Part shown: positions 24,645-33,937 of the stretch, one piece after another
How the letters are laid out: each line of letters opens with the position of its first letter
Position numbering within the stretch: position 1 is the first letter of the stretch
Made by a program: the position numbers and the translations under genes
The notes under the pieces: generated by a model
What the model was told of the DNA's origin: nothing
The model's input: the letters and a program-made list of their open reading frames with translations, nothing else
The model's database searches: none
Source: Lysobacter sp. M2-1
GTDB taxonomy: Bacteria > Pseudomonadota > Gammaproteobacteria > Xanthomonadales > Xanthomonadaceae
DNA: 64,000 nt
NCBI RefSeq assembly: GCF_022662495.1
Contig: NZ_JAKPBU010000001.1
Span: 992,001 to 1,056,000, forward strand
Reading direction: 5' to 3'

Positions 24645-26030
24645 CTAGTCTTGGTGCCGGGTATCAGCCTCGTCCGGCTCCACCGCACCCAGCAGCCGCT
24701 CCGTCTCGACACCCGGCAGCGATTCCACGCCCTTGAGCTGGCGCTCGATCTTGCGGGTGCGCACGCCGGCAAGCTTGAGGCTGTTCTGCACGGTATCCAG
24801 CTGGCCGTGGGCCTTTTCCAGCACGGTGGCGAATTTGCCGAACTCGCTCTTGACCGCGCCGAGCAGCTGCCAGACTTCGCTCGAGCGCTTCTCGATGGCC
24901 AGGGTACGGAATCCCATCTGCAGGCTGTTGAGCAGCGCGGCGAAGGTGGTCGGGCCGGCGATCACCACCCGATGTTCGCGCTGCAGGGCATCGATCAGGC
25001 CGGGACGGCGGATGGTTTCCGCGTACAGGCCTTCGGTCGGCAGGAACAGCAGGGCGAAGTCGGTGGTATGTGGCGGCACCACGTATTTTTCGTTGATCGA
25101 CTTGGCCTGGAGGCGGATCGCGCGTTCCAGCTGCACGCCTGCGCTGCGCACGACTTCGATCTCGCCGCGCTCGTGCGCATCGAGCAGGCGGTCGTAGTCC
25201 TCGCGCGGGAACTTGGCGTCGATCGGCAGCCACACCTGGGCATCGCCTTCGCCGCGGCCGGGCAGGCGCACGGCGAAATCGACCGCCTCGTTGCTGCCGG
25301 GCCGTACCCGCACGCCGCGCGCGAACTGCTCGGCGGTGAGGACCTGCTCAAGCAGGCCCTGCAGCTGCACCTCTCCCCAGCCGCCGCGGTCCTTGACGTT
25401 GGTCAACACGCGCTTGAGGTCGCCCACGCCTACCGCCAGCGCCTGCATCTCGCCCAGGCCACGTTGCACCGCTTCCAGCCGCTCTGATACCAGCTTGAAG
25501 CTCTGGCCGAGCCGCGCCTCCAGCGTGGTCTGCAGTTTCTCGTCGACGGTGGCGCGCATCTGCTCCAGCTTCTGCGCGTTGTCGGCCTGCAGCGATTTGA
25601 GCTGGGTCTCCAGGGTGGCGCGCAGTTCGCCCAGCCGGTGCTCGTTGCGATCGGCGAGCTCGCGTACGCGTTGTCCGAGCACGTCGGCGAACTGCTGCTG
25701 CCGTACAGCGGCTTCCTGCCGCGCCTTGAGCGCATCCTCGGTCAGCGCGGTGCGCAGCACGTCCAGGCGCGCATCGGTGCGCTCGGTCAGGTCGTTGAGC
25801 CGCAGCCCGAAGTTCTCGATGCGCTGCTCCTGGGCCGCGGACAGGCTGTCGAGCTGCTGACGCAGCTCGCCGCGGCCGTCGCGCTGTTCCTCGCGCAGGG
25901 CCTGCTGCAGGCGCGCGCCATGGGTTTCCAGCAGCGTGTCGGGCTTGCGCAACAGCAGCACGACCAGCAGCGCGATCGCCGCCAGCACGGCGATCAGCAG
26001 CAAGGACAGCAGGAGGGTGGTGAATGCCAT
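24645..26030 (-). CDS. rmuC: DNA recombination protein RmuC
   Basis: RmuC limits DNA inversions at short inverted repeats; it looks nuclease-related and membrane-tethered. The 461-residue protein has an N-terminal membrane helix (residues 3-27) and a long coiled coil (40-200). The conserved RmuC core runs from about 205-420 (VLTNVKDRGGWGEVQL, WLPIDAKFPREDYDRLLDA, VVPPHTTDFALLFLPTEGLY, GPTTFAALLNSLQMGFRTL). Length and motifs fit the family. It is probably a single-gene unit on the minus strand, 168 bp from the M23 gene. Confidence 0.95.
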   Translation of the reverse strand: MAFTTLLLSLLLIAVLAAIALLVVLLLRKPDTLLETHGARLQQALREEQRDGRGELRQQLDSLSAAQEQRIENFGLRLNDLTERTDARLDVLRTALTEDALKARQEAAVRQQQFADVLGQRVRELADRNEHRLGELRATLETQLKSLQADNAQKLEQMRATVDEKLQTTLEARLGQSFKLVSERLEAVQRGLGEMQALAVGVGDLKRVLTNVKDRGGWGEVQLQGLLEQVLTAEQFARGVRVRPGSNEAVDFAVRLPGRGEGDAQVWLPIDAKFPREDYDRLLDAHERGEIEVVRSAGVQLERAIRLQAKSINEKYVVPPHTTDFALLFLPTEGLYAETIRRPGLIDALQREHRVVIAGPTTFAALLNSLQMGFRTLAIEKRSSEVWQLLGAVKSEFGKFATVLEKAHGQLDTVQNSLKLAGVRTRKIERQLKGVESLPGVETERLLGAVEPDEADTRHQD

Positions 26031-26163
26031 GCACCCAGTGTATCGACGCGCGTCTCAGGGGGTGAGGCGGCGTGCCGAGTGTCGGTTTTCATGGCCGCGC
26101 CATCGCTAACCGGCCATTCGGCCCGGGTCGACCGCATGCGAAAATACGTTGCACACTCCGGGG

Positions 26164-27273
26164 ATGGACATGCCGATGCGCCGGACCCTGCTAGGCACCC
26201 TGTTGCTGGTTGCGATCCCGATGGCGGGCGCCGCGACCGGGCAGGACGCGATGCCGCCTGCCCCGGCGCCCGCCGTGCCGGTCATCGACACCCCCGCCGA
26301 CGCCGCAGGCTCGCCCTGCCCGGCACGCCCCGACGCCGCAGCCGTGCCAGACGACCCGCAAGCCAGCACGCCGCGGGCGGTGAACCGGATCGCGGTGACG
26401 TTCGACGACCTGCCCTGGGTGATGGACCGGAACCAGGCGCCCCCGGATCTGGCCGAGCACCACGCCAGGCTGCTGTCCGCGCTGAAGCAGGCCTGCGTTC
26501 CGGTGATCGGATTCGTCAACGACGGCAAACTGTACGCGCACGACACGCTGCGCAGCGAGCGGCTGCGCATGCTCGAAGACTGGCTGGATGCGGGATTCGA
26601 ACTGGGCAACCACACCGCGTGGCATAGCGACCTGCACGCGGTCGGACTGGCTGCTTTCCAGGCCGACATCCTCGACGGCGAGCGCCACCTGCGGCCGCTG
26701 CTGGCCGAGCGCGGGCTCGAGCCCCGCTGGTTCCGGCATCCGTTCCTGCGCACCGGCCGCTCGCCGCAGGACAAGGCAGCCATGGACGCGTTCCTGGGCG
26801 CGCATGGTTATCGCACTGCGCCGGTCACCATCAACAGTTCCGAATGGATCTACGCGCTGGCATATCGCAACGTGCTCAACGATGGCGCCGATGCCGCCAC
26901 GCTGGCGAAGATCCGCCAGGCCTACGTCGACTACATGGTGAGCAAAGTCGGCTACTACGAGCGGCGCTCCATGCAGCTGCTCGGATATCGGGTGCCGCAG
27001 GTCCTGTTGCTGCATGTCAACGAGCTCAACGCTGCGGCCTTCAGCGAACTGGTCGCACGCATCCGCGCGCGTGACTATCGATTCGTCGGCCTCGATGAAG
27101 CCACCTCGGACCCTGCCTTCCTGCGCCGCGACGACTTTGCCGGCGAGCTGGGGACGAGCTGGATCCATCGCTGGGCCAAGACCGAGAACCGGCCCGAAAC
27201 CTTCTTCTTCGGTGAAACCGCGACCCCGCGCTGGGTCAAGCAGCTGGCCGGCGTCGCCGCCGGGGTCGAGTAG
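26164..27273 (+). CDS. Exported polysaccharide deacetylase (CE4/NodB fold)
   Basis: The 369-residue protein has a signal peptide (RRTLLGTLLLVAIPMAGAA), a Pro/Ala-rich linker to about residue 80, then a NodB-type deacetylase core. The core shows the catalytic Asp pair in VTFDDLPW, the metal-binding His motif GNHTAWHSDLH, RWFRHPFLRTG and a late LLLHVNELNA carrying the final His. Members remove N- or O-acetyl groups from glycans; the substrate here cannot be told. The ATG at 26164 fits the signal peptide better than a TTG at 26149. It is divergent from rmuC. Confidence 0.87.
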   Translation: MDMPMRRTLLGTLLLVAIPMAGAATGQDAMPPAPAPAVPVIDTPADAAGSPCPARPDAAAVPDDPQASTPRAVNRIAVTFDDLPWVMDRNQAPPDLAEHHARLLSALKQACVPVIGFVNDGKLYAHDTLRSERLRMLEDWLDAGFELGNHTAWHSDLHAVGLAAFQADILDGERHLRPLLAERGLEPRWFRHPFLRTGRSPQDKAAMDAFLGAHGYRTAPVTINSSEWIYALAYRNVLNDGADAATLAKIRQAYVDYMVSKVGYYERRSMQLLGYRVPQVLLLHVNELNAAAFSELVARIRARDYRFVGLDEATSDPAFLRRDDFAGELGTSWIHRWAKTENRPETFFFGETATPRWVKQLAGVAAGVE

Positions 27274-27402
27274 CCGTCAGCGGTTCGCGCCACGCGTCGA
27301 TGCGACCGTGAAATCGCGGATGGATGACGCGATGCCGTGTCGCAGCCGGCGAGATGCGGACCGGGCACAATCCGCTCTCTTTCCCACCCTCCGGCTCCGC
27401 CC

Positions 27403-27792
27403 ATGAGCGATCAGACCAACCACGATTACCTCGTCATCTCCCGCGGCCAGTGGGACGCGGAGGCCTCGCCCGAGACCGTGCAGAAGGCGATCGACGATTT
27501 CTACGGATGGCTCGACGGCCACATCGCCGCCGGCACCATGCACGGCGGATCGCGGCTGAAGGCCGAGGGCGCAACGGTATCGCGCAAGACCGTGGTGACC
27601 GACGGGCCCTTCGGCGAGACCAAGGAGCTCATCGGCGGCTACTGGTTCGTCGTCGCGCCATCGCTGGAGCAGGCCGCGCGCCTGCTTGCCGACAGTCCCA
27701 CGGTGCGGCTGGGTCTGTTCTACGAGGTGCGGCCGCTGGATCCGGAGCCCGCCACCGCGACCACCATCGCCACCGAAAACCTGCGCGCGTAA
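27403..27792 (+). CDS. YCII-related (DGPF-domain) protein
   Basis: This 129-residue cytoplasmic protein belongs to the YCII/DGPF group, recognised by the central VVTDGPFGETKELIGGYWFV block and the preceding MHGGSRLK. These ferredoxin-fold proteins are of mostly unknown function; some accompany ECF sigma factors, but none is nearby. The start at 27403 follows a pyrimidine-rich stretch without a strong ribosome binding site. It stands alone between the deacetylase and a convergent lipoprotein gene. Confidence 0.85.
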   Translation: MSDQTNHDYLVISRGQWDAEASPETVQKAIDDFYGWLDGHIAAGTMHGGSRLKAEGATVSRKTVVTDGPFGETKELIGGYWFVVAPSLEQAARLLADSPTVRLGLFYEVRPLDPEPATATTIATENLRA

Positions 27793-27898
27793 CCGTCGCC
27801 CACTTGCGCTGAACGGCGAGCGCGTTGCTTCCCGGTATAGCGGATGTGCGATGCGCCAGGCGGTGCAGGCCAACTGCGTCGACCGGTCGGCCCATCCG

Positions 27899-28126
27899 TC
27901 AGTTGTTCGGGTCCGGTTCGGCGGCCTCGGCCGGGGGCGGCGGCGTCTCGGTGGCGGCCGCTGCAGGCTGGGTCGCGGCATTGGTATCGGCCGGCGCCTC
28001 GGCTGGAGCTTCCGAGGCCGCGCCTTCACCCGACGGAAGGGCGGAATGGCCGTCGGTCTGCCGGCGGTCGCAGCCCTGCAGGCCCAGGGAGGCCAGCAAG
28101 GCGAGCATGGCTAAGGCGGATTTCAT
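27899..28126 (-). CDS. Small Pro/Ala-rich lipoprotein
   Basis: The 75-residue product has a clear lipoprotein signal (LALLASLGLQGCDRR; lipidated Cys19). A low-complexity Ala/Pro/Glu tail ends EPDPNN. GAGGAA lies 7 bases before the ATG at 28126. It is probably membrane-anchored with a disordered tail; no function can be assigned. Longer frames reading through it on the same strand are not coding upstream of this ATG. Confidence 0.7.
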   Translation of the reverse strand: MKSALAMLALLASLGLQGCDRRQTDGHSALPSGEGAASEAPAEAPADTNAATQPAAAATETPPPPAEAAEPDPNN

Positions 28127-28303
28127 CGCGCGTTCCTCGCGGAGTCGGGACGCAGCGATGATGTGGCGCGACTCGTGAGCGCCGTGTGTCGTGCTGCATT
28201 CGCCAGCAGCGGTCGTCTGCGCGATGCGGTGCGTGCGCCGCGTCGCAACCGCCGCTCCCTTCCAGGTATCCCTGTTGGCAACAACCAGGAGAAAACACCA
28301 CCG

Positions 28304-29398
28304 ATGCACCGATCGATCCTGCTGATGCTGTGTCTGCTGTGCTCCGCAGCCGCGTTCGCGCAAGCCCCCGACATCGATGCCTACGCCCCCGGCCGCAAAG
28401 TCGTGGCCGAACTGCAGCGGATCGTGACGCCCAACGGGGTGCAGGAGGAGTTCGAAGCGGTGCTCGGCGGCGCGCGCCAGGCGGTGAGCGTGCGTGGCGC
28501 GGACCGGGACAACCCGATCCTGTTGTTCGTGCACGGTGGCCCCGGTTCGGTGGAAATGCCGATGGCCTGGAGCTTCCAGCGCCCGTGGGAGGACTACTTC
28601 ACCGTGGTCCAGTGGGACCAGCGTGGCGCCGGCAAGTCGTATCCGCTCAACGACCCGAAGACTCTGACTTCGACGATGACGCTGGAACGCTACCGCGACG
28701 ATGCGATCGAGCTGATCGAGCTGCTGTGTCGCAAATACGGCAAACGCCAAATCGTGCTGATGGGCCACAGCTGGGGTTCGGCCGTGGGCCTGGCGGTGGC
28801 CGCGAAGCGCCCCGACCTGCTGCACGCCTATGTCGGCATGGGCCAGGCGATTTCCTTCCGAGACAACGAGCGGGTGGGTCTGGCCTGGACGATCGAACGC
28901 GCCCGACGCGAGGGCAATGCGCAGGCGCTGCGCGAGCTCGAGGCACTGCGCCCGTATCCGGACCTGGGCCCCTTCACCATCGACAAGGCCGACGCCTGGC
29001 GCAAATGGTCGATCGGCTGGGGCGCACTGGCCGCGTACCGGCCCGACGCCGATTTCTATTTCGAATCCACGCGCCTGTCGCCGGAATACACGCCGGCCGA
29101 CCGCAAGGCCTGGGGCGAGGGCAGCGCGTTCTCGGTGACCACGTTATGGCCGAAGCTCGCCGACGTGTCGTTCCAGACGCTGGACAAGCTCGACGTGCCG
29201 GTGGTGTTCTTCCTCGGCCGCCACGACTACACCGTACCCGCGCCGATCGCCGCGGAATGGATGGAACGCCTGCAGGCGCCGAAGAAGCAGCTGGTGTGGT
29301 TCGAACATTCGGCGCACCTGCCGATGGTCGAGGAACCCGGACGCGTGTTCGCTGCCTTGCTCGAACACGTGCGGCCGTTGACGCGAGACGTTCCCTAG
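28304..29398 (+). CDS. Exported alpha/beta hydrolase, proline-iminopeptidase-like (S33)
   Basis: The 364-residue protein has a signal peptide (LLMLCLLCSAAAFAQ) and an alpha/beta-hydrolase fold. The oxyanion motif is LLFVHGGPGSVEMP, QWDQRGAGKSYP is typical of prolyl aminopeptidases, the nucleophile elbow is LMGHSWGSA, the acid Asp is in FLGRHDYT and the His in FEHSAHLPM. The family cleaves N-terminal residues or small esters; the exact substrate is unknown. AGGAG upstream supports ATG 28304. Confidence 0.88.
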   Translation: MHRSILLMLCLLCSAAAFAQAPDIDAYAPGRKVVAELQRIVTPNGVQEEFEAVLGGARQAVSVRGADRDNPILLFVHGGPGSVEMPMAWSFQRPWEDYFTVVQWDQRGAGKSYPLNDPKTLTSTMTLERYRDDAIELIELLCRKYGKRQIVLMGHSWGSAVGLAVAAKRPDLLHAYVGMGQAISFRDNERVGLAWTIERARREGNAQALRELEALRPYPDLGPFTIDKADAWRKWSIGWGALAAYRPDADFYFESTRLSPEYTPADRKAWGEGSAFSVTTLWPKLADVSFQTLDKLDVPVVFFLGRHDYTVPAPIAAEWMERLQAPKKQLVWFEHSAHLPMVEEPGRVFAALLEHVRPLTRDVP

Positions 29399-29499
29399 CG
29401 ACGCCCGCGCCGCACTGCTCGACCCCACGCGCCGGCGGGCTCGGTGCGTCCGCACGCAGGCATCGCATACCCTGTTGCTCCGCCTCCGGAGGTCAGCGG

Positions 29500-30030
29500 A
29501 TGTCCTGTATCCCTTATGTCACGACGATGGCCGCGTACAACGCGTGGATGAACGAGAAGGTCTATACGGCGACCGCCAGGCTGCCGGAGGACGAGGTGAT
29601 GCGCGAGCGCGGCGCGTTCTTCGGTTCGATCTTCGGCACGCTCAGCCACCTCGTGGTGGCCGATACCGTCTGGCTGCGCCGCTTCGCCACCGATCCGATG
29701 CACGCGGACGCGCTGGCGCCGGTGCGTGCGATGCCGGCACCTGCGCGCCTGGACGAGCGACCCTGCGCCGACCTGGCCGCATTGGCGCGCCGGCGAAGCG
29801 AACTGGATGCGGTGCTGGTCGCCTGGACCGACGGACTGACCGACGCAGCGCTGCGCGGCACGTTGCGCTACGCCGACATGCGTGGCAATCCACATGCGCG
29901 GGATGTATTCGCGTTGCTCATGCACCTGTTCAACCACCAGACCCACCACCGCGGGCAGGCCACCACCCTGCTCAGCCAGGCCGGCCAGGACGTCGGCGTC
30001 ACCGATCTGGTGGCAATGCCCACGCACTGA
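29500..30030 (+). CDS. DinB-family protein
   Basis: The 176-residue protein has the DinB/YfiT four-helix pattern. The start is YVTTMAAYNAWMNEKVYTA, a first metal His lies in GTLSHLVVADTVWLRRF, and the C-terminal LFNHQTHHRGQATTLLSQAG carries the other two His ligands. Members are metal-dependent and include thiol transferases, but most are uncharacterised. GGAGG lies 7 bases before ATG 29500. It is followed by the permease gene. Confidence 0.9.
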   Translation: MSCIPYVTTMAAYNAWMNEKVYTATARLPEDEVMRERGAFFGSIFGTLSHLVVADTVWLRRFATDPMHADALAPVRAMPAPARLDERPCADLAALARRRSELDAVLVAWTDGLTDAALRGTLRYADMRGNPHARDVFALLMHLFNHQTHHRGQATTLLSQAGQDVGVTDLVAMPTH

Positions 30031-30139
30031 CGCGAGCCGACGCAGCGCACGTCGCCGCGAACCGTCGGCAGCGGGCAGTGGCAATGCTGCAGCGCGTTCG
30101 GCGACACTGCGCGCCCCGACCCTTCCAGCAAGGCCGTCC

Positions 30140-31558
30140 ATGTCCCTGTTCCGGCGCAAATCCCTCGACCGCGTGACCGAGCATGAGGAAGGACGGCGGC
30201 TGGTGCCGACCCTGGGCTGGCCGCACCTGGTGGCGCTGGGCATCGGCGCCATCGTCGGCACCGGCATCTATACCCTGATCGGCGTCGGCGCGAACCTGGC
30301 CGGACCCGCGGTGCTGCTGTCCTTCCTGGTGGCTGGGATCGTGTGCGCCTGCGCCGCCCTGGCCTACGCCGAGATGGCCACGATGATGCCGGCGGCGGGC
30401 AGCGCGTACACCTACAGCTACATCGTGCTGGGCGAGGTGCTGGCATGGATCGTCGGCTGGAGCCTGATCCTGGAATATTCGCTGGTGGTCAGCGCGGTCG
30501 CCGTAGGCTGGTCGGGCTATGCGGTCGGCTTCCTGCAAGGCGTGGGCATCGACCTGCCCACGGCGCTGACCGTGGGGCCGCACGCCGGCGGCGCGCTCAA
30601 CCTGCCGGCGGTGCTGATCGTGTTCGCGGTGGCCGGCCTGCTGATCGCCGGTACGCGCGAGAGCGCCACGCTCAACGCTGCGCTGGTGGTGGTGAAGATC
30701 CTCGCGCTGGGCGTGTTCGTGGCGATCGCTTTGCCGCATTTCGATGCGACGCGGCTGGATCCGTTCATGCCCTTCGGCTTCGCCAAGACCATGGGCGCAG
30801 ACGGCGTGGAGCGCGGCGTGATGGCCGCCGCGGCGATCATCTTCTTCGCCTTCTATGGCTTCGATGCGATTTCGACCGCGGCGGAGGAAACCAAGAATCC
30901 GGCCCGCGACCTGTCGATCGGCATCGTCGGCTCCATGATCGGCTGCACCGTGATCTACATGCTGGTGGCGCTGGCCGCGGTCGGTGCGATGAACTACACG
31001 GTGTTCGCGCAGAGCCCGGAGCCGCTGGCGCTGATCATGCGCGAGCTGGGCCAGGGCACCGCGGCGAAGATCGTGGCAGGCGCGGCGGTGGTGGCGCTTC
31101 CCACCGTGCTGTTGGCCTTCCTCTATGGTCAGAGCCGGGTCTTCTTCGTCATGTCGCGCGACGGGCTATTGCCGCGCGGGCTGTCGACCGTGAGCCCGCG
31201 CACCGGCACGCCGATCCGCACGACCCTGTTCACCGCGGTGTTTGTGGCTGCCCTGGCGGGCGTGGCGCGACTGGACGAGATCGCGGCACTGGCCAATGCC
31301 GGCACGCTGGCCGCGTTCGTGGCGGTGGCCGCCTGCATGCTGATCCTGCGTCGGCGCGAGCCCAATCGCGCGCGCATCTTCCGCACGCCGATGGCGTGGC
31401 TGGTCGGGCCGGTGGCGATCGGCGGCTGCCTGTACCTGTTCGTCAGCCTGCCGGTGCGCACCCAGCTGTGGTTCGCGCTGTGGAACGTGATCGGCCTGCT
31501 CGCCTACTTCGCCTACGCACGGCGCAACAGCGTGCTGGCCAAGGCGCAGGACGCGTAA
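30140..31558 (+). CDS. APC-family amino acid permease
   Basis: The 472-residue membrane protein has about 12 hydrophobic segments. The APC signature is LGIGAIVGTGIYTLIGVGAN, followed by FAFYGFDAISTAAEETKNP and a loop FLYGQSRVFFVMSRDGLLP typical of the cationic amino acid transporter (CAT/YfnA) branch. The start MSLFRRKSLD matches the branch's conserved N-terminus. Substrates are probably cationic or small neutral amino acids; specificity is inferred only. A GC-rich stem just after the stop is a likely terminator. Confidence 0.92.
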   Translation: MSLFRRKSLDRVTEHEEGRRLVPTLGWPHLVALGIGAIVGTGIYTLIGVGANLAGPAVLLSFLVAGIVCACAALAYAEMATMMPAAGSAYTYSYIVLGEVLAWIVGWSLILEYSLVVSAVAVGWSGYAVGFLQGVGIDLPTALTVGPHAGGALNLPAVLIVFAVAGLLIAGTRESATLNAALVVVKILALGVFVAIALPHFDATRLDPFMPFGFAKTMGADGVERGVMAAAAIIFFAFYGFDAISTAAEETKNPARDLSIGIVGSMIGCTVIYMLVALAAVGAMNYTVFAQSPEPLALIMRELGQGTAAKIVAGAAVVALPTVLLAFLYGQSRVFFVMSRDGLLPRGLSTVSPRTGTPIRTTLFTAVFVAALAGVARLDEIAALANAGTLAAFVAVAACMLILRRREPNRARIFRTPMAWLVGPVAIGGCLYLFVSLPVRTQLWFALWNVIGLLAYFAYARRNSVLAKAQDA

Positions 31559-31575
31559 CGGGCGGGATACGCCCG
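31559..31575. terminator. Candidate bidirectional terminator between permease and rlmI
   Basis: The stem CGGGCG (31559-31564) and CGCCCG (31570-31575) around GGATA starts one base after the permease stop and lies 27 bases from the convergent rlmI stop. No T-run follows on either side. Confidence 0.45.
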
Positions 31576-31601
31576 GCGCGTGCGGGTCGAACCGGCAACC
31601 G

Positions 31602-32786
31602 TCAGTCCAGCACCCGGCAGAACGCCGCCTTGAGATAGCGCGATTCGGGCACGTCGGCGCGCCAGGGATGGTCCGCGCCTGCGCCCGACACCTTCAGCAC
31701 CTGCAGCGTGCGCCCGGCGTAGTAACCAGCCCGGCGCAGCATGTCGAGAAACTGTTCCTCGCTGACCAGGCCGGTGCAGGAGAACGTGGCGAACAGGCCG
31801 CCCGGCTTCACCGTAGCCAGCGCCAGCTTGTTCATGTCCAGGTACTTCTTCAGCGCAGGAATCACCTGCTCGCGGTCGCGGGTCATCTTGGCCGGATCGA
31901 GGATCACCACGTCGAACTGTTCGCCCTGCGCAGCGGCATCGCGCAACCACGGGAAGATGTCGGCCTGCACGAAGCGGATCCTGGCGTCGTTGAGCTTCGC
32001 GTTGCCGCGCGCGATCTCCAGTACGTCGTTGTCGATGTCGATGCCGACCACCTCGCTTGCGCCGCGCACGGCCGCATACACGCCGAAGCCGCCCGTGTTG
32101 CAGCACAGGTCGAGAACGCGCTTGCCCGCGCACTGGCGCGAGAGCCACTCCCGGTTCTCGCGCTGGTCGGCGAAGAAGCCGGTCTTGTGCGCGCCCGCGG
32201 GATCGGCGCGAAAGCGGATGCCATGCTCGGTGATGATTGCAGGCGCTGCCGCTCCGGAGCCGGCGCTGTTCCAGGGTTTGAAGTCGAAGCTTTCCTGCTT
32301 CTGCACGTGCTCGTCGGCGAAGGCGTGCAAGCGGCACCCCGGGAACTGCGCGCGCAGCGCTTCGTAGATCCATTCACGGTGGCGGTACATACCGGCGCTG
32401 AAGAACTCGACCACCAGCAGATCGGCGTAGCGGTCCACGACCAGGCCGCTCAGGTTATCGCCCTCGCTGTGGACCACGCGCCAGGCGTCGGAGACTTCAT
32501 CCAGCTTCAGCAGTTCGCGCCGCAGCCGAACGGCCTCGCCGATCTTCGCCGCGAACCAGGCGGCGTCGATCGCCACGTCCGGATCGTGTTCGAGCACGCG
32601 CAGCGCGATGCGCGAATGCCCGTTGTAGAAGCCGCGGCCGATCCAGACGCCGTCGCTGCCGGTCACATCGACGATCGAGCCCGGCTTGGGCCGCTGTACC
32701 GGCTTGTCGATGAGCTTCTGGAAGATCCACGGATGGGTGGAGCGCCAGGCATTGCGCAGGCGGATGGTGGGAATGACCTCGTTCAT
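31602..32786 (-). CDS. rlmI: 23S rRNA m5C1962 methyltransferase RlmI
   Basis: The 394-residue protein is of the RlmI type. It has an N-terminal PUA domain (HPWIFQKLIDKP, VWIGRGFYNGHSRIALRVL), a middle EEHRI-like domain (SEGDNLSGLVVDRY) and a Rossmann methyltransferase. The signatures are GAHKTGFFADQRENR, VLDLCCNTGGFGVYAA, a catalytic-loop region FDVVILDPAKM, and the FSCTGLVSEEQF cysteine motif. It methylates cytosine in the large ribosomal subunit using SAM. It converges on the permease gene. Confidence 0.93.
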   Translation of the reverse strand: MNEVIPTIRLRNAWRSTHPWIFQKLIDKPVQRPKPGSIVDVTGSDGVWIGRGFYNGHSRIALRVLEHDPDVAIDAAWFAAKIGEAVRLRRELLKLDEVSDAWRVVHSEGDNLSGLVVDRYADLLVVEFFSAGMYRHREWIYEALRAQFPGCRLHAFADEHVQKQESFDFKPWNSAGSGAAAPAIITEHGIRFRADPAGAHKTGFFADQRENREWLSRQCAGKRVLDLCCNTGGFGVYAAVRGASEVVGIDIDNDVLEIARGNAKLNDARIRFVQADIFPWLRDAAAQGEQFDVVILDPAKMTRDREQVIPALKKYLDMNKLALATVKPGGLFATFSCTGLVSEEQFLDMLRRAGYYAGRTLQVLKVSGAGADHPWRADVPESRYLKAAFCRVLD

Positions 32787-32837
32787 GCGGGCATTCTACG
32801 TTCCGGGCCGATGGAATCTGACCATAGGGATCTCTCG

Positions 32838-32961
32838 GTCCTGAGCGTAGGCGCAAAGCGCCGAAGTCGAAGGGCGCTTCTGCGCAGCTCCGTTCGCTGT
32901 CGGTTGCCACGACGACCCGGCGAGGGACGCCCTTCGACTTCGCTTCGCTACGCCTCAGGAC
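32838..32961. repeat. Intergenic palindromic repeat, same family as the recB insert
   Basis: The left arm 32838-32876 (GTCCTGAGCGTAGGCGC...GTCGAAGGGCG) pairs imperfectly with 32928-32961 (CGCCCTTCGACTTCGC...CCTCAGGAC). A further half-copy (GCTCCGCTACGTTCCGGGCG) lies near 33001-33020. The block lies between rlmI and the rhomboid gene. Confidence 0.8.
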
Positions 32962-33075
32962 GAACGGTGCCGTGAACGCCTTTGCAGACCAAACTGCCTT
33001 CGCTCCGCTACGTTCCGGGCGAACGGTGCCGCCAAGGCCCTTGCAAACCAATCCGCCGCCGCCACCTCGTCCTGC

Positions 33076-33867
33076 ATGCACCTGGACACGCCCGAGTCTC
33101 CCCCTGACACCCCCGAGCAGCGCAAGGCCGACCGCAGGCGCCTGCTGCGTGCGTTCAACGCCAGCCTCGCCTTCGTGCTGTTGCTGTGTGCGGTGTTCAC
33201 CGCGCAGCATTTCGTCGCCTGGGATGCGCTGGCGATCGCGCCCAAGTCGATGTCCGGCCTGCTCGGCGTACTGACTTCGCCGCTGCTGCATGGCTCGCCC
33301 GAGCACCTGATCGCCAATGCGATCGCGCTGCTGATGCTCGGGACCCTGGCGCTGACCGCCTATCCGAAGGCGACGCTGCGCGCGCTGCCGCTGCTGTGGA
33401 TCGGTTCGGGCCTGGGTGCGTGGCTGCTGGGCGATGCCGGCAGCCGCCATCTGGGCGCCAGCGGGCTCACCCATGGGCTGATGTTCCTGGTGTTCGCGCT
33501 GGGCCTGCTGCGCCGCGACCGGCCGGCAATCGCCGCGGCGATGCTGGCCTTCCTGTTTTACGGCGGCATGCTGCTGACCATCCTGCCGCGCGAGCCCGGC
33601 GTCTCCTGGCAGGCGCACCTGGGTGGCGCCGTCGCGGGACTGATCGCGGCCTGGCTGTTCCGGCGCGTCGATCCGGCGCCGCCGCGCCGCAAGTACAGCT
33701 GGGAGATCGAGGAAGAACTGGCGCGTCAGGCGGCCATTACCGAGCGCGATACCTACGAACCGGCGCGTCCCCAGGACGTGCCGGTGTTGTGGCAGCGCGG
33801 CGACGGCGCCGATGCGCGACGCGGAACCGTGCTGGCATTTCCGTCGATCAAGAAAGATCCGCAGTGA
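33076..33867 (+). CDS. Rhomboid-family intramembrane serine protease
   Basis: The 263-residue membrane protein has six predicted membrane segments. It shows the rhomboid pattern: TSPLLHGSPEHLIANAIALL (the HxxxxHxxxN-type helix), the catalytic Ser in HLGASGLTHGLMF and the catalytic His in SWQAHLGGAVAGLIAAW. Both dyad residues are present, so it should be active. A charged cytoplasmic tail of about 50 residues (KYSWEIEEELARQAAITERD) follows. The substrate is unknown. It starts right after the dispersed repeats and precedes the chitinase gene. Confidence 0.9.
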   Translation: MHLDTPESPPDTPEQRKADRRRLLRAFNASLAFVLLLCAVFTAQHFVAWDALAIAPKSMSGLLGVLTSPLLHGSPEHLIANAIALLMLGTLALTAYPKATLRALPLLWIGSGLGAWLLGDAGSRHLGASGLTHGLMFLVFALGLLRRDRPAIAAAMLAFLFYGGMLLTILPREPGVSWQAHLGGAVAGLIAAWLFRRVDPAPPRRKYSWEIEEELARQAAITERDTYEPARPQDVPVLWQRGDGADARRGTVLAFPSIKKDPQ

Positions 33868-33937
33868 GACAGCGTCTGCAGCCGTGGTCCGCGGCGATGC
33901 GGTAGGGTTGGGTCGTGGCGAGCGGAGATGCGTGCAG

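Noticed and set aside
28127-28825. Minus-strand frame extending the small lipoprotein to 308 residues
   Set aside because: The extension is antisense to the S33 hydrolase gene and lies upstream of the ATG with the ribosome binding site and signal peptide.
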